DNA of 64,000 bases, taken from contig JACGCK010000083.1 of NCBI GenBank assembly GCA_014925825.1, forward strand, positions 62,001 through 126,000, written 5' to 3'. Source of the stretch: Pholiota molesta. Its lineage: Eukaryota > Basidiomycota > Agaricomycetes > Agaricales > Strophariaceae. The translations under genes and the position numbers were made by a program. This document shows, piece by piece, positions 36,915 through 45,942 of this stretch (within the stretch, counting starts at the first letter, position 1; every line of letters begins with the position of its first letter). Below the pieces are notes generated by a model. The model had not been told where the DNA came from and ran no database searches. It saw only the letters and a list, made by a program, of their open reading frames with translations.

Positions 36915-37275
36915 TCATTCCAATCATTCACCCCGTCTTCCCTGTTCTCGCTCCGAGGCTCACTCCAGTTGGAACTAACTCGGGATATATGCGTCGTTTT
37001 TCTATTTATATTGTCGATGGTGGTGATTTTCGTGGTAACGTTGTACGCAAGTTCTACGTCTAGAAATAATATCGTGCTTACGCCGGTTAATAATGTGCTA
37101 TCGGCTATGGGCATACTTACCTCGGGCCCCACTTCGGCGATGGATGCTACGAGGGATGCAATCATAATGTCAATGGTCAGGGCAGGGCCAGGGTAAAGAT
37201 GTATAAAACCTGTTGCGCTCATGGTGAGGTATTATCAACTCAACGACCTCATTTCTTCAAACCTAGAACTTCACA
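36915..37275. other. Intergenic stretch
   Basis: About 360 bases between the MAD1 stop and the next start. A 75-codon plus frame (36969-37196) includes a hydrophobic stretch but has no support. Holds the promoter of the ABM-like gene. Confidence 0.45.
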
Positions 37276-38040
37276 ATGTCAACAGGTGAATTTCCACAAG
37301 TGTTCAAATCAATTCATTATAGAACTTACGCTTCATTTCAAAATAGTCACTTGCGGAAGCCTCGTGCCCCTCGCCTCCCAAGAAGGAAAAGGAGACGCTG
37401 TGGCTGAATTCCTCCTCGGCGGCTATGACCTCGTCCAAGCAGAGCCCGAGACACTACAATGGTACGCGATTAAATTGGAAGGCACCTCCCCAGCGGTGTA
37501 CGATATCTTCGACACCTTCCCCAGCCAAGAGGGCCGCAAAGCCCACTTCGACGGCCCCATTCCCAACGCCCTCATGCAACATGGCCCGAGCCTCCTGAGT
37601 GTGGGACCGGATATCAACAAGATCATGGTCGAAGTTGTAGCGAGCAAGGTCACCAAAGCGGGCGAGGGCCAGCGGGCAGGCCTCACCGTGGGCTCGCGGG
37701 TGCTGTTCACAGCCAAACCAGAGAAGAAGCAGGCTGTGAGAGAGTCCTTGATTGTGGGTGATGCTGCGCTTTTTATTGCTCTCCGTTACTGATTTGGAGG
37801 CATCAGAATACTCTTGCTCTGATCGAGGGCGAAGGGCGGGCTGTCGCGTGGTATGGCATCCACTTTTCTGGCACCGACAACTTTGGCGCCATTAGTTTCT
37901 TCGCCAGCGAGGAGGATCGCCAGGCGCATCTCGAGGGCGCCACTGTATCGGCTGCAGCGGCCTCTGCTGAGGAGTTTTTAATAGCTCCTCCGACTTCGGT
38001 CAAATTCGAGGTTTTAGCAGCTCACGTCACCACGGTATGA
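37276..38040 (+). CDS. Two-repeat ABM (dimeric alpha-beta barrel) protein
   Basis: Three exons, 37276-37285 (only 10 nt: Met-Ser-Thr plus one base), 37347-37753 and 37807-38040, encode 216 residues. Two similar halves are visible: residues about 5-105 with GSLVPLASQEGKGDAVAEFL and LQWYAIKLEGTSPAVYDIFD, and residues about 120-216 with GSRVLFTAKPEKKQAVRESL and VAWYGIHFSGTDNFGAISFF. Each half has the beta-alpha-beta rhythm of an antibiotic biosynthesis monooxygenase-like (ABM) ferredoxin fold, so the chain could fold as a pseudo-dimer barrel. Such proteins include cofactor-free oxygenases but many have no known activity. The intron after LI (donor GTGGGT) is placed from the repeat symmetry. Cytosolic by default. 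Confidence 0.8.
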
Positions 38041-38293
38041 TTATACGAAAAAACTTGAAAGACCTAGATTCCTCCCACCATATTTTTATTCCATCCTTTG
38101 TACACTGTCTGTAAATGAACGCTAGATCTAACCATGTGATGCCGAAGACCCTTACTTTTTAGTACACGCCACTGAAGCAAGGCATATCGATTCATTTAAA
38201 TGGAAGACTCGTTTGATTAGGGGCTACCTCAAGGCTACCTTTAAAAGAAAGATCCCAAATTATTAACCTTAACATTACTCTTGCCTGCACAAC

Positions 38294-39163
38294 ATGACGT
38301 CCAGCAAAGCTCCCGAGAAGGAAACCCGTGTTTATCATCCCCAGTTCAGTTCACAAGAAGCCGATATTATTCTGATATCCTCGGATGACACTGCATATCG
38401 CGTTCCTCACTTCACCCTCCGAAATACATGTGGCTTCTTCCATGATCACCTTTCCAGCTACACACCACATCTCGACGGCACCGACAGATTTCCAGCAATC
38501 GAGGTCGTGGAACGTGATAAAGTGCTTACGAAAGTGCTCTGCATGATCTGTGGGCTGCATACCGAGAACTGGGGGACCATCGACGAGGTTGACGATGCGA
38601 TCGCACTCGCACAGAAATGGGACGCACCGGGACCGCTCTGCATCATTCGGAGTGCTATCACGGCGCCTATGTATCTCTCGGAGCCACTACGACTATATGC
38701 AATCGCCACAAAATTCGGGTGGGACGAAGAAGCTCGAATTGCGGCTACACAGACCCTAAGTCTGAATCTATACGATGAGGAAAATCGGTCAGCTCTCGAA
38801 CGAATACCCTCGCGTTTGTTGATGACCCTTTTTCGCCTACACCGCTCGCGCAGGGACGCCTTCAAACGACTGTTAGACGGGGATGGGGGCCTTTTTGAAG
38901 CCGGAAATTCCGCAAAATGCTTGTGCCCTGGGTGTGGAGAGTTGACGGATAATCATACTTGGCGCGAGCTAAAGGCAAGAATGTTCATGGAGATGGATAA
39001 AAGGCCGCTTGGAAATACGCTGTGCGGGCTGGAAATGGAGGAATGGCCAGAGGCAATTGCTTGTTGGGAGGCAAAGTGCAAGCATTGTGGAAGGTTGAAT
39101 TATGACAAATTGGAAACGCTTCGAGATATCAAGCGATGCATAGATACACTTCCGCTGTTTTGA
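38294..39163 (+). CDS. BTB/POZ domain protein
   Basis: Single exon of 289 codons. Residues 18-125 show a fungal BTB domain: FSSQEADIILISSDDTAYRV, then HFTLRNTCGFFHDHLSS, a variable loop, and helices to VDDAIALAQKWDAPG. The C-terminal half carries two Cys pairs (CLCPGCG near residue 213 and CKHCG near 266) that could bind one zinc ion, and a HTWRELKARM helix. Proteins with this layout are numerous in Agaricomycetes; BTB domains make homodimers or bind Cullin-3. Partner and process unknown. The intron-free structure differs from all neighbours, and may point to retro-origin or simple intron absence, common for this family. Confidence 0.8.
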   Translation: MTSSKAPEKETRVYHPQFSSQEADIILISSDDTAYRVPHFTLRNTCGFFHDHLSSYTPHLDGTDRFPAIEVVERDKVLTKVLCMICGLHTENWGTIDEVDDAIALAQKWDAPGPLCIIRSAITAPMYLSEPLRLYAIATKFGWDEEARIAATQTLSLNLYDEENRSALERIPSRLLMTLFRLHRSRRDAFKRLLDGDGGLFEAGNSAKCLCPGCGELTDNHTWRELKARMFMEMDKRPLGNTLCGLEMEEWPEAIACWEAKCKHCGRLNYDKLETLRDIKRCIDTLPLF

Positions 39164-39512
39164 TTTTATACTATCTACGTAAAGCGACGGTAAGTACTCT
39201 TTTATTGGTATACGTACGGGCTAGGATTGATTTTGATATATACAGGAAGTGACAAATCAAAGAAAAGACGTGAAGGACCACTTCCCTTACCGATATATTA
39301 GACTATGCTATCCGTACATCGCCTGGCGAATTGTGGCATGCAACAGTGCCGATGAGGTATTACCATAATAGGCTAATCCGAATCGCGTGAGCGTCACATC
39401 ACATGAGGTGACTACACGCCCAACGGTGACTTCTGCCATAATCGGCGTCGCAACGAAGACAAAACGAAAAGCCACTACACTTCCTTTCATTCCATAACCT
39501 CTACCAATACCC

Positions 39513-40564
39513 TTGGATATGGACTCACCCATCACCTCCCTTGATTCATCTTCAAGTCCCCCTCCATCCCAACGACGAGATCCACCAGCATATCGCGCAT
39601 GCGCGACATGTAAAAAGCTCGCTATCCCTCCCTATATCAGAATGGTGAACTGCGAGCGTTGTCGGGCAGTGAAGAGAAATCAGAAGAGGAGGAATCTGGA
39701 ACAAAAACTGGAGAGACAGGCGCTATACACGAAAACATTCTCGCATGACATGGACGATTCGTCAAGCCCAGCACCCCATCCTCAGTCCCCAAAGTCAGGC
39801 CTCAAGGAGAACAAGCACACTGGAAACGCGCATGCGCACGCGCAGCCTGTTAAACGGACGACATCGAAGGCGTTACACGAGCTCGAGGGCGATGCGCAGA
39901 ACGCGGCGATGAAGCAGATGAAGAAGCGCGTAAATATCCTTGCTCAAGCTAGCAAAGGGGTTGGCAATACGGCAGTGGCGCATATACTTGGGACTTCTCA
40001 CTCTGTTCGTCGCCTTCTTCTATTTCCCTTCGACGAAACTCTTACCCATTTCCTGTAGGCGCCAGGCGGCAAGGAATATCAGACAGCCACTGCTCTATAC
40101 GACTCTTTGAAGAAACGATTGGCGAACACCACAACCTCGCTGAATAAACTTAAATTCAACGGCTATCATGCTATTGTCTTTGTCTCTACCATTGACCACC
40201 TCAAACGCGTTGAGCTGGTGGCGAACGACCTGCGTAAAATCGTCCGACTTCCTTTCGAGTACGTCTTCCCTTCCCGACTCAGTCCGCTATAACAGACGCC
40301 GACGGTAACAAACGTCATTTCGACAGTCACGCAAAACCGAACCATACGTACGACTTCAAAACCATGGCTCGCACCGTAACCTTCCAATGCACCTGCCTTG
40401 GCCACAAGTCTGTCTCTGCGGATGCTCGGCTTATGGGTGCAGCCCCGCGAGTCAACATGCCCAAGCTCTGTGGTGGCATCGTCACTGTTACGGCGGTCGA
40501 TGATCGCCGCCATCCTCTCAAAATTCTGGGACAGAGGATCACCGTTCGGGTTGAACATAACTAG
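39513..40564 (+). CDS. Conserved-looking hypothetical protein with N-terminal Cys4 motif
   Basis: Three exons are proposed: 39513-40004, 40059-40233 and 40296-40564; 311 residues. I do not recognise the family. After a Ser/Pro-rich start, Cys30, Cys33, Cys47 and Cys50 form a C-x2-C-x13-C-x2-C pattern (CATCKK...CERC) followed by a very basic helix (RAVKRNQKRRNLEQKLERQ), a layout that suggests zinc and nucleic-acid binding. A Ser/His/Lys linker follows, then two putative helical segments and a C-terminal beta-rich part with CTC and KLCGGIVTVTAVDDR. The exon 1 donor is uncertain: three in-phase GT sites between 39958 and 40005 would all work. Probably nuclear; function not assigned. Confidence 0.65.
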
Positions 40565-40705
40565 CTCTGCTACTTCTTCGACGCTGGATTCTCTACACTA
40601 TTTGTTCACGCTCTTTTTGTCCCGGTTACCCTAAAGATCTCTCTTCTCTGCAGTAATTCTTATTCTAAATTGTTATGTGCTATATTTACACTCTTGTCGC
40701 AAAGC

Positions 40706-40815
40706 CTTTCGCCCGATGATAATATTTTGAAAGTTCATACACGCTTATCATATACCTATACTTTCGCCCGATGATAATATTTTGAAAGTTCATACACGCT
40801 TATCATATACCTATA
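40706..40815. repeat. Perfect tandem duplication of 55 bp
   Basis: Units at 40706-40760 and 40761-40815 begin CTTTCGCCCGATGATAATAT and are identical over 55 bases. It lies in the 3' flank of the Cys4 protein gene. Perfect identity points to a recent slippage or repair event; an assembly artefact is possible. Confidence 0.95.
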
Positions 40816-41273
40816 TACACAGTAGAGGTCGTTTATGATACATTTGACCTCGAGCTGGTGAATATTTGCTCCATTCCGAAGTTCTACGTGAACAGCCCTC
40901 AGCAAACAGGTGTCTGATCTGATAACCAATCTTATTTGAATCAGCCTCGAGTACTTACTGGAAACTGACAAGCGGAACAAATCATTAGGATGTGTTGGCT
41001 GTGCAGCTCCAGACTTGGAAGCCAACAGCCACCTGAAGGACAGAGATAATCCTTGGACACTGCTCGAGTCCGTAGTCATCTTTCTTCGAGTCATAGTGAT
41101 TCAGCGTATACTTAGTGGCATTGCAGCGCCAGCTGTCCGATCTGTGTTATGTTCTTTAGTCAGCCCAGAACTAGTAAATGACGAGCGTTGTATCACGCTG
41201 TGCGCGAAGCCACCTGGACGGACGAAAGCTGACGAATGTTCTCTTCGATAGAATGGGGTCTGGCTAGACCAGG

Positions 41274-41579
41274 AATTGGAACGTAATTGGAGCACCCTTT
41301 GACTCATCAATAGAAATAGAAATGACAGCTTTGCTTGACTCCAGAGTCCAAACGCCCGATTTCAGTGGAAGACGATTAGAAGACGTGTAGATGGGATGCA
41401 AAAGGGGATGCCTGAATCTCCATTATTGAATGGAAAGCCAAAAATTGGAACGTAATTGGAGCATCGTTTGACTCATCAATTGAAACAAAAATGACAGCTT
41501 TGCTTGACTCCAGAGCCCAGATGCCCGAGTGCAGTGGAAGACGATGGGAAGACGTGGAGATGGGATGCAAAAGGTGATG
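41274..41579. repeat. Diverged direct repeat upstream of the metallothionein gene
   Basis: Copies at 41274-41411 and 41443-41579 are offset by 169 bases and share long identical stretches, such as AATTGGAACGTAATTGGAGC and ATGACAGCTTTGCTTGACTC. Each copy carries one TGACTCA element (41300-41306 and 41469-41475), the binding core of AP-1/Gcn4-type bZIP factors. The copies lie about 590 and 420 bases before the metallothionein start, suggesting a duplicated upstream activating segment. Confidence 0.85.
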
Positions 41580-41786
41580 TGTAATCGAATCTCCATGTAC
41601 ACGTGACATGAGGCATTTTCTGAACCCCAGCACAGCCCCCGCATGCGTCAGCGGTGCCTTGGCTGACCGCATGCCGGATCTTGATTGGCGCCGCACATAT
41701 GCCTCACTCCCCATCGAACCCCATCGATCATTCCAGGAGGGACGGAGCATTGGGGAATGGACAAACAGGTGCCAATATCTGTGAGG

Positions 41787-41792
41787 TATAAA
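41787..41792 (+). promoter_or_regulatory. TATA box of the metallothionein gene
   Basis: TATAAA in the context GAGGTATAAAGGTGC, 101 bases before the proposed start codon at 41893, a usual spacing for a strongly inducible fungal promoter. Confidence 0.6.
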
Positions 41793-41892
41793 GGTGCTCG
41801 AGATGTGGGTGGGTTGTCGTCCAGAACCCCCAACCACTTCACGCAAAGCTTACTCCGACTACCAGTTTTTATCTCAACTTTTATTCGCCGAC

Positions 41893-42245
41893 ATGCAGGT
41901 GCGTCGCTTTGGGTACGGCGGCTACTTCTATATGTACTGACGTGCTCTTGTTTTTTAGATGATTCAGAACGTCCTCGTGTCCCAGTCTTCCGGGTGCACT
42001 TGCACTACCTGCAACTGCGGCGCCAAGTACGCCCCCACTTTCCAGTCCTTGACGAGCGCCCGACTGACGCTTCTTTTAGCTGCACTTGTGGCAGTGGGGC
42101 GCCCGTATCTCAATCCTCCAGCGGATGCGGCAATTCTAGCTGCACCTGCGCCGCGTAAGCACCTGCCGACTCACTTTTCACGAACATCATCTAATGATTT
42201 CTTCTCCGCAGGTGCGATTGCAAGCCTGGAGAGTGCAAGTGTTAA
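41893..42245 (+). CDS. Metallothionein, 60 residues, four exons
   Basis: Exons 41893-41898, 41959-42026, 42080-42154 and 42212-42245 join to 60 codons plus stop. Thirteen cysteines (positions 15, 17, 20, 22, 26, 28, 41, 46, 48, 51, 53, 58, 60) occur mostly as C-x-C pairs in two clusters, CTCTTCNCGANCTC and CGNSSCTCAACDC, separated by a Ser-rich linker, ending GECKC. There are no aromatic residues. This is the signature of metallothioneins, which bind Cu(I), Zn or Cd by thiolate clusters in the cytosol. The frame is rebuilt only by removing three introns of 53-60 nt, each with GT-AG ends. Translation could alternatively begin at the second ATG (41959). The TATA box and duplicated TGACTCA segments upstream fit inducible expression. 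Confidence 0.9.
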
Positions 42246-42528
42246 ATGCAGATCGCATTCGAAATTAACCAGCGCCTCGTCGAGACTCGAAAGATATGAT
42301 GTGTACACTAGCCTTTTCCATGTAATATATGACTTTGTAATCGACTGATACTTGAACTGAGTTGTTTTTGCCTTCGAATGCATGACCTGAAGAGTCAACT
42401 CAGATACTGAACAAGGACGAAATAGAATATTGGCCCAAGTATTCTTTTATTTGTTTTGCCTGTCTGCCCTCTTTGGCTAGATAATCGAATTGGCCAATAC
42501 AACGGGAAGGTACTCATTTATGATCATA

Positions 42529-43617
42529 CTAGCCATTTGACCCGTGCTTCGCACGGAGGCCACATTTGGATTCCGTGCAAAAATGTTACATGTATGAATA
42601 GTTTTTTTGAGCCTTACATATCAGATTCGTAGGCGATAGCAACGTATGGCTTGAATTAATACTGAAAGGACTGTAATATTTAAAATATCTAAGCGTCAGC
42701 ACAGGTATGTATTGTACTACTTACCCGAATCCCGATGCTGCATGGCTGCGGCGTCAGTGGTCACTTCCCATGGCTTTTTAGTTTTGAGAAACAATCGCTC
42801 CGAAGGTATTCAGCAATGCTTGTAAAGCCCGTCATTTATACCTTCCCGGCATCCTGACGTGGTAATGTGCTACACTATATGTCAAACAATGATCCAAGGG
42901 TAACATGGCAGTGTTGTCTGACAAAAGCCCGGCGAGAGGATCGCGAGAGGTGCAATCGATCACATCGTCCAATTCCTCCCGCGGCGCTGGGAGACTGCAT
43001 GCCTGACATTGATGTGCTCTGCAGTGCACGCTATGCATTCGCGTCGTTTATTCCATGCCCGGCGCGCGTGGATTGTTCATGCGCCTGGTGAATGTACGCG
43101 GCCATCCAGGAGTCAGTATTCATAAAGTAGGCTATCATGGAATTGGCGCTCCGAAAGTCAGTGGTGTAGGCAATGAAAAGCACATATGCCAATAGTCATC
43201 ATTGTCCGAAGACAACTTGAAGACGACACCCGTGCGTTATTCTACGGGTTGATTTAGTCGTTGTTGTTATTATGCAGAACATCCAGTTTTCGTGATTTCC
43301 ATCCCAAATTTGTTGCAAGTTGAAACAAAGTCAGGAGAGATTGAGAACTTGAGATAGACGGCGCTGAAGGAAGAGACATGCGAGAGAATATGAAGGAAAG
43401 GGGAAGAAAGTGGACAGAGTCAAAATGGGAGAGAGAGCGAGAGCTTGGCGAGAGCAAGGAAATTAATTGAGCTAGGAGACTCTAGAGTTTGTCTAGAGCG
43501 TTGCGACTCGCGAGAGCAAGCCTCGAGAGGCCGTATGCACTGCCTCAAAGTTATGTGTCAAAGTTGTGTGTCAGCTTCCCGTGACGTTTGACCCTCTTCC
43601 TCGCATTATTATATAGA
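42529..43617 (-). mobile_element. Candidate non-autonomous Helitron, 1089 bp
   Basis: On the minus strand the segment begins TCTATATAATAATGCG at 43617, preceded by A, and ends with the hairpin CCGTGCGAAGCACGG (42542-42556), nine bases, then CTAG (42529-42532), followed by T. A 5' TC, a 3' hairpin shortly before CTRR and insertion between A and T without target duplication are the defining ends of Helitrons, rolling-circle transposons common in basidiomycetes. No Rep/helicase frame lies inside, so it would depend on a helper element. The interior holds a purine-rich tract on the plus strand (43320-43480) and short frames without family. Ends were found by eye; other copies in the genome would prove it. 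Confidence 0.66.
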
Positions 43618-44475
43618 TAAGGCCGTTGCTGCGAGCAAAGAGCAAGTGGGGAAGTTATGAACTAGATCTTAGTTAGAATAAAACTCTTGAAGGTAGAAGA
43701 AACACATCTGAGAGAGAATTAAGCCCGGATGAGACAATTTTCATGATATCGTATCAGCAGGAGAAGCAAAAAGCGGATCAGTCAGCTAAGCGCCCGGAAG
43801 AGACTACCTCACGCACCGAACGGATTTCGGACAGCCCGATGAAGAATGCGCCGCGAACTACACTGACCTTATTGCCTAGCGCGCAGCTGACTCCAGATAG
43901 TATGGTCGGGCGCTTGTTGAATGGTAAACTGGGAAGCAATCAAGAGGGAGCGGGGGTTGGTGACTAACGGCAAATGCCCAATTAAAGATAAGATAAGATG
44001 AGGCGATGGCGAACGACCGTTACATAAGCACAGTCACCGCTTGGCTTGGGCGTTGAACACGGCTTGCAGCAATGCAACTTGCTTGCAACCTTGTTGCAAG
44101 CTCTTGCAAGCTCTTGCAACCCTCGTCGAATGCCGTGTCGCCTCGCCTGAGATTATATATGGTTTCCCGCACTTATCCACCTTATGGAACGCGTCGCTTC
44201 GACTATAGAGCCTCAGGAGGCAGGTTATACTTAACGTTGTAGAAATCGGTGAGTTTTGAAATTTGAGGCACGGATCTTTTGATATTTTGCGAGACTCAAG
44301 TATGTGGCAAATTCTTATCTCAGATGCCAAAACCTGCCAAAACCTTATCAGCACAAATCATATTTGAATTTCCCAAGGGGCCAATTGGAGCAACCATCCT
44401 GTGACCACTTTAAGCTTATAGCAGCATACCGGTGATACCACTTCGTCAGACTTCGTCTGGACTCCTCAAACAAAA
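43618..44475. other. Intergenic region upstream of the LamB/YcsF gene
   Basis: About 860 bases. A 74-codon plus frame (43743-43967) has no recognised motif. A cluster of TTGCAAG repeats is listed separately. Promoter of the LamB/YcsF gene lies at the right end. Confidence 0.45.
44066..44120. repeat. Cluster of TTGCAAG palindromes
   Basis: Within 55 bases the palindromic core TTGCAA occurs four times (TTGCAACC, TTGCAAGCTC twice, TTGCAACC) with further GCTTGC variants, about 360-410 bases before the LamB/YcsF start. It may be a factor-binding cluster or a slippage product. Confidence 0.6.
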
Positions 44476-45734
44476 ATGTTTTCTTCAACGCTGCCTCTCA
44501 AGGCCACTGTAAACTGTGATATGGGAGAGGTACGTTATTATGTCTTCGCGTCTTCCAGCTTACGCTCACCTCTTTTCAGGGATTCTCGTTATACACCATC
44601 GTAATAACATTTACTCTCTAATTAGCTTTGGCTAAGCAGTATCGGCGACAGGGAGACGACGAAGGCTTGATGAAGCACATCCACCTCGCGAATATTGCCT
44701 GCGGATTCCACGCATCGTAAGCCCGTCCAATTCAATTGGTGATGTGCTCATCAACCTTTGATGCAGTGACTTTTCAGTCATGAATAAGACGGTACTATTG
44801 GCCAAGCAACACGGAGTCGCGATTGGAGCACATCCCTCGCTTCCTGACCTCCAAGGTTTCGGGCGACGTGAGATGGCCATCGAACCTGTAAGTTGTTCAA
44901 AAACGATTCATGCAATTTATGCGCTAAAGCTTTTTAGGACGAGCTGAAATCGTGCTTCATCTATCAAGTCGGCGCTCTCTGCGGATTCTTGAAGCTTCAC
45001 GGTCTCCCCCTCAATCACGTACGCCAACGTTTGCTATCATTTTCATACACTCATCCATGCTGTAGATCAAACCCCACGGAGCCATCTATGGCCAGAGCTC
45101 GCGTTCGCTCCCTCTCGCACGCGCCGTAGTCGAAGTGACGAAGGTCTTTCGGACGGAGGACAACAACGACATCGCCTTCGTCGGAATCGCGGGTTCGGCG
45201 CATCAGACCGCTGCAGAAGAAGCGGGGGTGCGATTCGTCCCTGGTATGTCTCATCCATATTGCGCAGCATTTGTACGTGTTCTCATCTTTGGACACTCAG
45301 AGTGGTTTGCGGATCTCGACTACAGCGCTGAAGGGAAGCTCCTGATTACGAAGTACGTGACCACCCCAAATTTCATTGCATTGAAGTGCTCATTCTCCTT
45401 AGAAAACATGACCCGGTGTCTTTGGAGACGGTTCGGGAGCGGGTCAGTATCTTTCCTCAATTTCTGCGCGGGTGAAAGTTATTCAGCCTTTGGAATGCAA
45501 TAGGTCATGCGCCTGCTCAATGAGAAACAGGTGACGACTATCGCCGGGACGTATCTCCCACTGGGCGATAACACCACTGAAGTATCCATTTGTTGTCATT
45601 CTGACACACCTGTACGTTTGCATTTACTCTTGCGTTCCAAATGTCTTATCTTCTCGCCGCAGGGTGCCGTGGAGATCGCCCAAATGGTGAAGCAGCTCGT
45701 CGATGAGAGTAATAAAGCTGCTGGGTTTGTATGA
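44476..45734 (+). CDS. LamB/YcsF family protein (PxpA-like 5-oxoprolinase subunit)
   Basis: Ten exons: 44476-44529, 44580-44600, 44652-44716, 44767-44887, 44938-45018, 45066-45243, 45301-45352, 45403-45442, 45504-45611, 45663-45734; 263 residues, the normal length for the family. Conserved blocks are [62 protein letters not shown] and the C-terminal HSDTPGAVEIA. In bacteria the LamB/YcsF protein PxpA works with PxpB and PxpC as an ATP-dependent 5-oxoprolinase. Here the PxpB and PxpC parts are in the next gene, 208 bases downstream on the same strand, which supports joint function. No leader peptide visible, so probably cytosolic. It could instead act with the neighbour on another cyclic amide. 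Confidence 0.9.
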
Positions 45735-45942
45735 ATGATCTTATCCGAATTCAGCACGCCATATGAAATTATGACACTTTCGGGAAATGCAGCTATTTTT
45801 GAATAATCTTATCGAAGTTCCAAGCCTAAACCATGGAAAGAATCCGATTTTGAAATTCCTTCATAAACACCTAATATAGCCCCGTCATGCTGACAGCCAG
45901 TACTTGGTATCACTATCACCAGCACAATCGAAGCCACCGACG

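Larger units (their letters stand above)
40565..41892. other. Intergenic region with metallothionein promoter
   Basis: About 1.3 kb without a gene. Contains a perfect 55-bp tandem duplication (40706-40815), a diverged direct repeat of about 138 bp (41274-41411 and 41443-41579) and a TATA box, all listed separately. The frames here are broken by the repeats. Confidence 0.55.

Noticed and set aside
43480..43760. Possible LTR with primer-binding-site-like GTATCAG
   Set aside because: No second LTR, no polyprotein, and the Helitron ends at 43617 explain part of the segment better.
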